In this document: one piece after another, positions 15,718 to 18,966 of the stretch
Position numbering within the stretch: the stretch's first letter is position 1
How the letters are laid out: the number at the start of each line of letters is the position of its first letter
Assembly: GCA_016927125.1 (NCBI GenBank)
Contig: JAFGNG010000195.1
Location: 1 to 18,966, forward strand
Direction of reading: 5' to 3'
Length of the DNA stretch: 18,966 nucleotides
From: Planctomycetota bacterium
GTDB taxonomy: Bacteria > Planctomycetota > SZUA-567 > JAFGNG01
Notes under the pieces: model-generated
Seen by the model: only the letters and a program-made list of their open reading frames with translations
The model's database searches: none
What the model was told of the DNA's origin: nothing
Position numbers and translations under genes: made by a program

Positions 15718-17793
15718 TTACATATTCATTAAGGCTTCATACAGAGCGTCGGCGGTGCTGATAAACCTGGCCGCGGCCTGGTATGAACGCTGGAACTGGA
15801 TCATCAAGGTCAATTCTTCATCAAGGTTGACCCCGGAGAGGTCTTCGCGCTGGTTGGTGACGCTCAAGAGGATATCCTCCTGCGTTTCTTGCAGGCTTCG
15901 TTTCTGCGAGAACTCGATTCCCAGCCTGCCGATAATGCCCTGGTAATAATCATCTGCGGTGGCTGTATCATTATTGTAGATCTTTTCGTTGCGCAATTGC
16001 AGCAGGCTCTGCGCGTTAGTATTATCGCCGCTCTCAAAGGTCGTGGCGCCGGCGAAGAAATCCGGGTTATCCTTAATGTCATCCGCCACCCCGATAGTGC
16101 CGGCGTCATACCCAGAGAAGAAGATGTTCATCCCCAAGGTGGCCAGCACACCGCTGGTATCGCGACCGAAGCCAAGGGTATAATTCTCTGAATTCGAAGT
16201 AAGGGAGAGCTTGTTGGAGTTATCAATGGAAACGGTGAAGGTGGAGGGATCGATCCCATAAAGCTCCTCAAAACCATCCAGCGCCGAAGTCAGCTTGCTG
16301 TAGAATGAATTTTCAAAAAGGTCGGTGCGGACAATGGTGGCGTCATCAGCGGTATAATTAATATCAATTTCTCCGTTGATGCCGCTGCCGGCAACTTCCG
16401 TTATGGTAACCGTGCCGCTGGTTGAGCCGACCGGCAACACCGTGCCTTGGGCAACTAGGTTGGTCTGCGCGGCATCACTATAAATCTCTACCAGGATATC
16501 TATACCAGGGAGAGGACTGTCATAAACATTAAAGTAAAGTTCGCCATTGGTGTCGGTGTTGGCATCGTACTCCAGCCCGGTCAGATTGACATTTGACAGG
16601 GTGTTGTATTGATCCACATTGTTGTTGTGGTAAAGAATAGTGTCGGGTTCGCCGGTGTTGTCCAGGTCGATCTCGATATTCATGGTTGTAACTTCGCCGC
16701 TGATTTCATTGCGGACAATCAACTCCAGGTTCCCGTTCTTGGGATTATAAGTGTTAGAGAGCGGGTTGAAGGCAAAGTCCAGCTCATCCAGGGTTTTGAG
16801 GGGATCAATCACCCCGACGGTGGAACTTACTTCGGAATAGCCGACCAGCCCCTGCCCCTGGGAGTGGAGCCGGTTGAAATCCCAGATAAACTGCGCGGCC
16901 AAGCGATCTACATCGTCTGCATAGCTCACCAGGATGGTATCGCGCATTTCCATCAGCGCGGTCAGGCTGCCGGTGGTGGGGGCGATCTCCTCAAGGTCGG
17001 ATGCAAAAACCACCCTCTCAATCAGCATGTCATTCATTTCCACTTTTTCAGTAGTAATATCGTAACTCTGGTTTTCAAAGACCAGCAACCGTCCGTTGAG
17101 CGAGACAATAACCTGCCCATTGTCCTCCTCGGTGACTGTCACATTCATAATCTCGGATAATTGTCGCAGGTTTTCCGTGCGCTGGTCGCGCGAATCGTTG
17201 GCGATCTTATTGCCAATCCCGCCTTGTTCGGCGCGAACCACATCCTGGTTGAGCCGGGCGATTTCCGTGGTCAGCGTATTAACCTGGTTGACTGTATCCA
17301 GGATCTTATTATTAATATTCCGGCGCATCTCGTAGAGCTTGGTATCGATATTCCGGAAGGAATCTGCCAGCACCTCGGCCTGGAAGATCAGGGTTCGGCG
17401 AGTGGAGATATCTTCCACATAATTGGTTACATCCGAAACCCCGCTCCAGAAGTCGTCAAAAGCGGAAGAGAGATCATTCTCGGTCAATTCATTGAAGATG
17501 CCTTCAATGTTTTCATAATGATTGATCTGGGTCTCAAAGTATTTGAAGAGCGTGGTGGCTTCGCGGACCTGGGTTTCCAGGAATTCATCCGCCACGCGCG
17601 AGACCTTACCAACCACCACCCCGCTGCCCAGCACGCCAAAGGTTTTCACATCCGGCAGGGCTGCATGGGTCATCACGCGCTGCCGGGTATATCCGGGCGT
17701 GGCGGCGTTGGAGACATTATGGCCGACAGTATTAAGAGCCAGCTGGCTTGTCATCAGTGCGGTAGCGCCAATATTCAGAGTTTTGAAGGACAT
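15718..17793 (-). CDS. flgK: Flagellar hook-associated protein 1 (FlgK), enlarged
   Basis: The N-terminus (MSFKTLNIGATALMTSQLAL, then NTVGHNVSNAATPGYTRQRV at 21-40) and the C-terminus (VNLDEELTLMIQFQRSYQAA at 655-674, then ADALYEALMNM) are the canonical FlgK/FlgE-type D0 helices. FlgK caps the hook and forms the first layer of the hook-filament junction. At 691 residues it is longer than the common length of about 450-600. Part of the excess is one module (residues 393-485) homologous to the three in FlgL, inserted in the outward-facing middle region. The start is supported by GGGAGG seven bases before ATG. It sits between flgN, which encodes its likely export chaperone, and flgL, with 14- and 16-base gaps, so it is surely in one operon. 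Confidence 0.94.
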   Translation of the reverse strand: MSFKTLNIGATALMTSQLALNTVGHNVSNAATPGYTRQRVMTHAALPDVKTFGVLGSGVVVGKVSRVADEFLETQVREATTLFKYFETQINHYENIEGIFNELTENDLSSAFDDFWSGVSDVTNYVEDISTRRTLIFQAEVLADSFRNIDTKLYEMRRNINNKILDTVNQVNTLTTEIARLNQDVVRAEQGGIGNKIANDSRDQRTENLRQLSEIMNVTVTEEDNGQVIVSLNGRLLVFENQSYDITTEKVEMNDMLIERVVFASDLEEIAPTTGSLTALMEMRDTILVSYADDVDRLAAQFIWDFNRLHSQGQGLVGYSEVSSTVGVIDPLKTLDELDFAFNPLSNTYNPKNGNLELIVRNEISGEVTTMNIEIDLDNTGEPDTILYHNNNVDQYNTLSNVNLTGLEYDANTDTNGELYFNVYDSPLPGIDILVEIYSDAAQTNLVAQGTVLPVGSTSGTVTITEVAGSGINGEIDINYTADDATIVRTDLFENSFYSKLTSALDGFEELYGIDPSTFTVSIDNSNKLSLTSNSENYTLGFGRDTSGVLATLGMNIFFSGYDAGTIGVADDIKDNPDFFAGATTFESGDNTNAQSLLQLRNEKIYNNDTATADDYYQGIIGRLGIEFSQKRSLQETQEDILLSVTNQREDLSGVNLDEELTLMIQFQRSYQAAARFISTADALYEALMNM
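16339..16617 (-). repeat. Hook-junction module, FlgK copy
   Basis: Encodes FlgK residues 393-485. It begins VDQYNTLSNVNLTGLEYD, has the core TDTNGELYFNVY and VEIYSDAAQTNLVAQG, and ends SGTVTITEVAGSGINGEIDI followed by NYTADDATI. It is homologous to the three FlgL copies and closest to copy C. Confidence 0.85.
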
Positions 17794-17807
17794 CCCTGTA
17801 CCTCCCT

Positions 17808-18296
17808 TTAGGCTTTATGGTCAACCATATGAAGCTGTTCGCCATAGGCCCGTCCTACCCTACAATAGGTAGCGGGCGTCGTCCTGGCGTCAGCGATAGT
17901 CTGGAAAAAACCCACGACATGCCCGATGCCGTGACACAGGAGCATGGCGTTCTGTTGGGTACGGTAGCGCAGGCGCTCCAGCACCGCGGTCAACTGCCTG
18001 CGCAGCGGTTCGAGGACTTCCGCAATACCTTTGTCCAGGTCTGAAATTGCCTCCAAGGTAGGCGTTTCCCGGAGTTCATATTCGCGCCCAATCGCTTCAA
18101 CACAAGCCAGGCGTTCCTTCTCGGCTTCCTGGACAGCCAGGATCAAATTGCTCTCGTTCTCGGTGATTTCATTCACCAGGTCCGCGTTGTTTTGGATTAA
18201 CGCCTGGCGCTTTTCATCCGCGAGCCTGAGTAGCTGTTCATGCCGCTCGGTATGGGCTTTGAGAATCTCAGCAAGTCTCTCTATTTCTTTTTCCAT
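17808..18296 (-). CDS. flgN: FlgN-like flagellar export chaperone
   Basis: A 162-residue, mostly helical protein. It has an N-terminal coiled coil (MEKEIERLAEILKAHTERHE, LADEKRQAL) and the FlgN-type C-terminal pattern QQNAMLLCHGIGHVVGFFQT followed by a TY residue pair near the end. FlgN binds the C-termini of FlgK and FlgL and delivers them to the flagellar export gate, which fits its place directly before flgK. A longer frame reaches 18365, but ATG 18296 has a perfect AGGAGG seven bases upstream and begins the conserved helix, so I chose it. No flgM is found in the 75-base gap to flgJ. Sequence conservation in this family is low; position and pattern together make the call good. Confidence 0.78.
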   Translation of the reverse strand: MEKEIERLAEILKAHTERHEQLLRLADEKRQALIQNNADLVNEITENESNLILAVQEAEKERLACVEAIGREYELRETPTLEAISDLDKGIAEVLEPLRRQLTAVLERLRYRTQQNAMLLCHGIGHVVGFFQTIADARTTPATYCRVGRAYGEQLHMVDHKA

Positions 18297-18303
18297 TGCC
18301 AAA

Positions 18304-18309
18304 CCTCCT
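18304..18309 (-). promoter_or_regulatory. Shine-Dalgarno site choosing the flgN start
   Basis: AGGAGG on the minus strand, 7 bases before ATG 18296. It decides for this start over the upstream in-frame ATG at 18365. Confidence 0.8.
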
Positions 18310-18371
18310 GTTGATAATTTCTGAATTATTCCGGGCTGCAATTTGAGCAGGGATATCTTTGTCATGCCCCC

Positions 18372-18749
18372 TTATAATCCCCTGCTTTGAATCCCCTGCT
18401 GTTGCAGTACCCCCTGGTAGGCCAACTCCGCCAGGCCGAAGCCTTCTCCGGCGGCAATTTCTCTGGCATATTCTTCATAAACCATTTCCTGGAAAATCTT
18501 CTCCGGGGTCCCACCGTAACCGAAATCGCTAATGGGTTCGGCTTCGTCCATCGACTTGAACATCTCCCCGATAAAGAAGGCGGCGAATTCCCTGGAAACC
18601 GCGCGCGCACCCTCTTCATCTTCTTTCGTCGAGGTTTGCCGGCCGGAAAGGCTTTTCGCCTTTCGATTCATCGCCTCGGTATACGCCTGGGTGCGCTGAT
18701 CATTGGCTACGCCATGGTTTCCAAGCGGTGTCAGAAGTGGTAATTGCAT
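18372..18749 (-). CDS. flgJ: FlgJ N-terminal-type rod-binding protein
   Basis: A 125-residue protein matching the FlgJ rod-binding domain: SREFAAFFIGEMFKSMDEAE (52-71), GGTPEKIFQEMVYEEYAREI (78-97) and a GLAELAYQGVLQQQ end. It lacks the peptidoglycan hydrolase domain of enterobacterial FlgJ, as is common outside beta- and gammaproteobacteria, so another enzyme must open the wall for the rod. It acts in the periplasm as a rod-assembly scaffold. It starts 27 bases after the flgI stop and precedes flgN, the common order flgI-flgJ-flgN-flgK-flgL. Confidence 0.9.
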   Translation of the reverse strand: MQLPLLTPLGNHGVANDQRTQAYTEAMNRKAKSLSGRQTSTKEDEEGARAVSREFAAFFIGEMFKSMDEAEPISDFGYGGTPEKIFQEMVYEEYAREIAAGEGFGLAELAYQGVLQQQGIQSRGL

Positions 18750-18776
18750 CTTATGCCCCTGATATTTCTTTAAAAA

Positions 18777-18966
18777 TTATTTAACTATGATCTCTGCGTG
18801 TAGCGCTCCGGCGCGTTTTAAATTTTCAAAGATGGCAATAATATCCCGTGGGCGCGCTTTCATGGCATTAAGCGTATTCAACAGGCTACGAAGGTTTTCG
18901 CTCTGCCCCTGTGCGGATTCGCTGACTTCGACCAGGGAGCGTTCCTCGTTATTCTCCTGCAGGAAG
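18777..18966 (-). CDS. flgI: Flagellar P-ring protein FlgI, C-terminal fragment (cut by window edge)
   Basis: An open frame enters from the right edge and ends at TAA 18777-18779, giving 62 visible residues. The end reads LLNTLNAMKARPRDIIAIFE, then NLKRAGALHAEIIVK. This matches the well-conserved FlgI C-terminus (LV.ALN.L...PRDLIAIL.A.K.AGAL.AEL). FlgI forms the P ring around the rod in the peptidoglycan layer, which points to a diderm envelope. The start lies outside the window. Confidence 0.88.
   Translation of the reverse strand, partial: FLQENNEERSLVEVSESAQGQSENLRSLLNTLNAMKARPRDIIAIFENLKRAGALHAEIIVK

Noticed and set aside
17161..17811. 216-codon plus-strand ORF opposite flgK
   Set aside because: Covers the highly conserved FlgK N-terminus in the opposite strand; a shadow frame.
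18297..18365. Longer FlgN start at 18365
   Set aside because: The extra 23 residues are not FlgN-like and the internal ATG at 18296 has a perfect AGGAGG at good spacing.

Overview
The window appears to come from a flagellated diderm (Gram-negative-type) bacterium. The P-ring protein FlgI at the right edge belongs to flagella that cross an outer membrane, and the FlgJ homologue is the short, rod-binding-only type. The Ser/Thr kinase with zinc ribbons and HEAT repeats, the hybrid histidine kinases and the fused membrane redox protein suggest a deep-branching or uncultured lineage (PVC-like, or a candidate phylum). No marker gene is present, so this placement is a guess. I see no IS element, phage gene, CRISPR array, tRNA or rRNA.

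Left block (1-5277, plus strand): three tightly spaced genes. The first is a 5'-truncated membrane protein of the fused MFS/spermidine-synthase type whose SAM-binding loop looks lost. The second is a 673-residue redox protein that joins a DsbD/CcdA-like membrane domain, a covalent-FMN domain and a NosR/NapH-like 4Fe-4S membrane domain. The third is a membrane-anchored AmmeMemoRadiSam radical SAM enzyme (AmrS). They look like one operon, possibly moving electrons or thiol reductant across the inner membrane in connection with a radical SAM modification of unknown substrate.

Middle block (5297-12879, minus strand): three signalling genes. In transcription order they are a cytosolic hybrid histidine kinase with an N-terminal sugar-binding-protein fold (12879-9937), a two-TM PAS histidine kinase that is its paralogue in the kinase core (9849-8494), and a one-TM Ser/Thr kinase with two zinc ribbons and a large C-terminal HEAT-repeat region (8260-5297). 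A good sigma70-type promoter (TTGACA-N16-TATAAC) with a dyad over its -10 box lies upstream of the hybrid kinase. A small upstream ORF with an A8 tract precedes the kinase start. A weaker candidate promoter precedes the Ser/Thr kinase.

Right block (13146-18966, minus strand): flagellar genes in the order flgI (partial), flgJ, flgN, flgK, flgL, followed by a 13-bp hairpin. FlgK and FlgL, the two hook-filament junction proteins, are much longer than usual. They share a homologous module of about 90 residues, once in FlgK and three times in FlgL. This is the most striking structural feature of the window. No gap between genes exceeds 300 bases.
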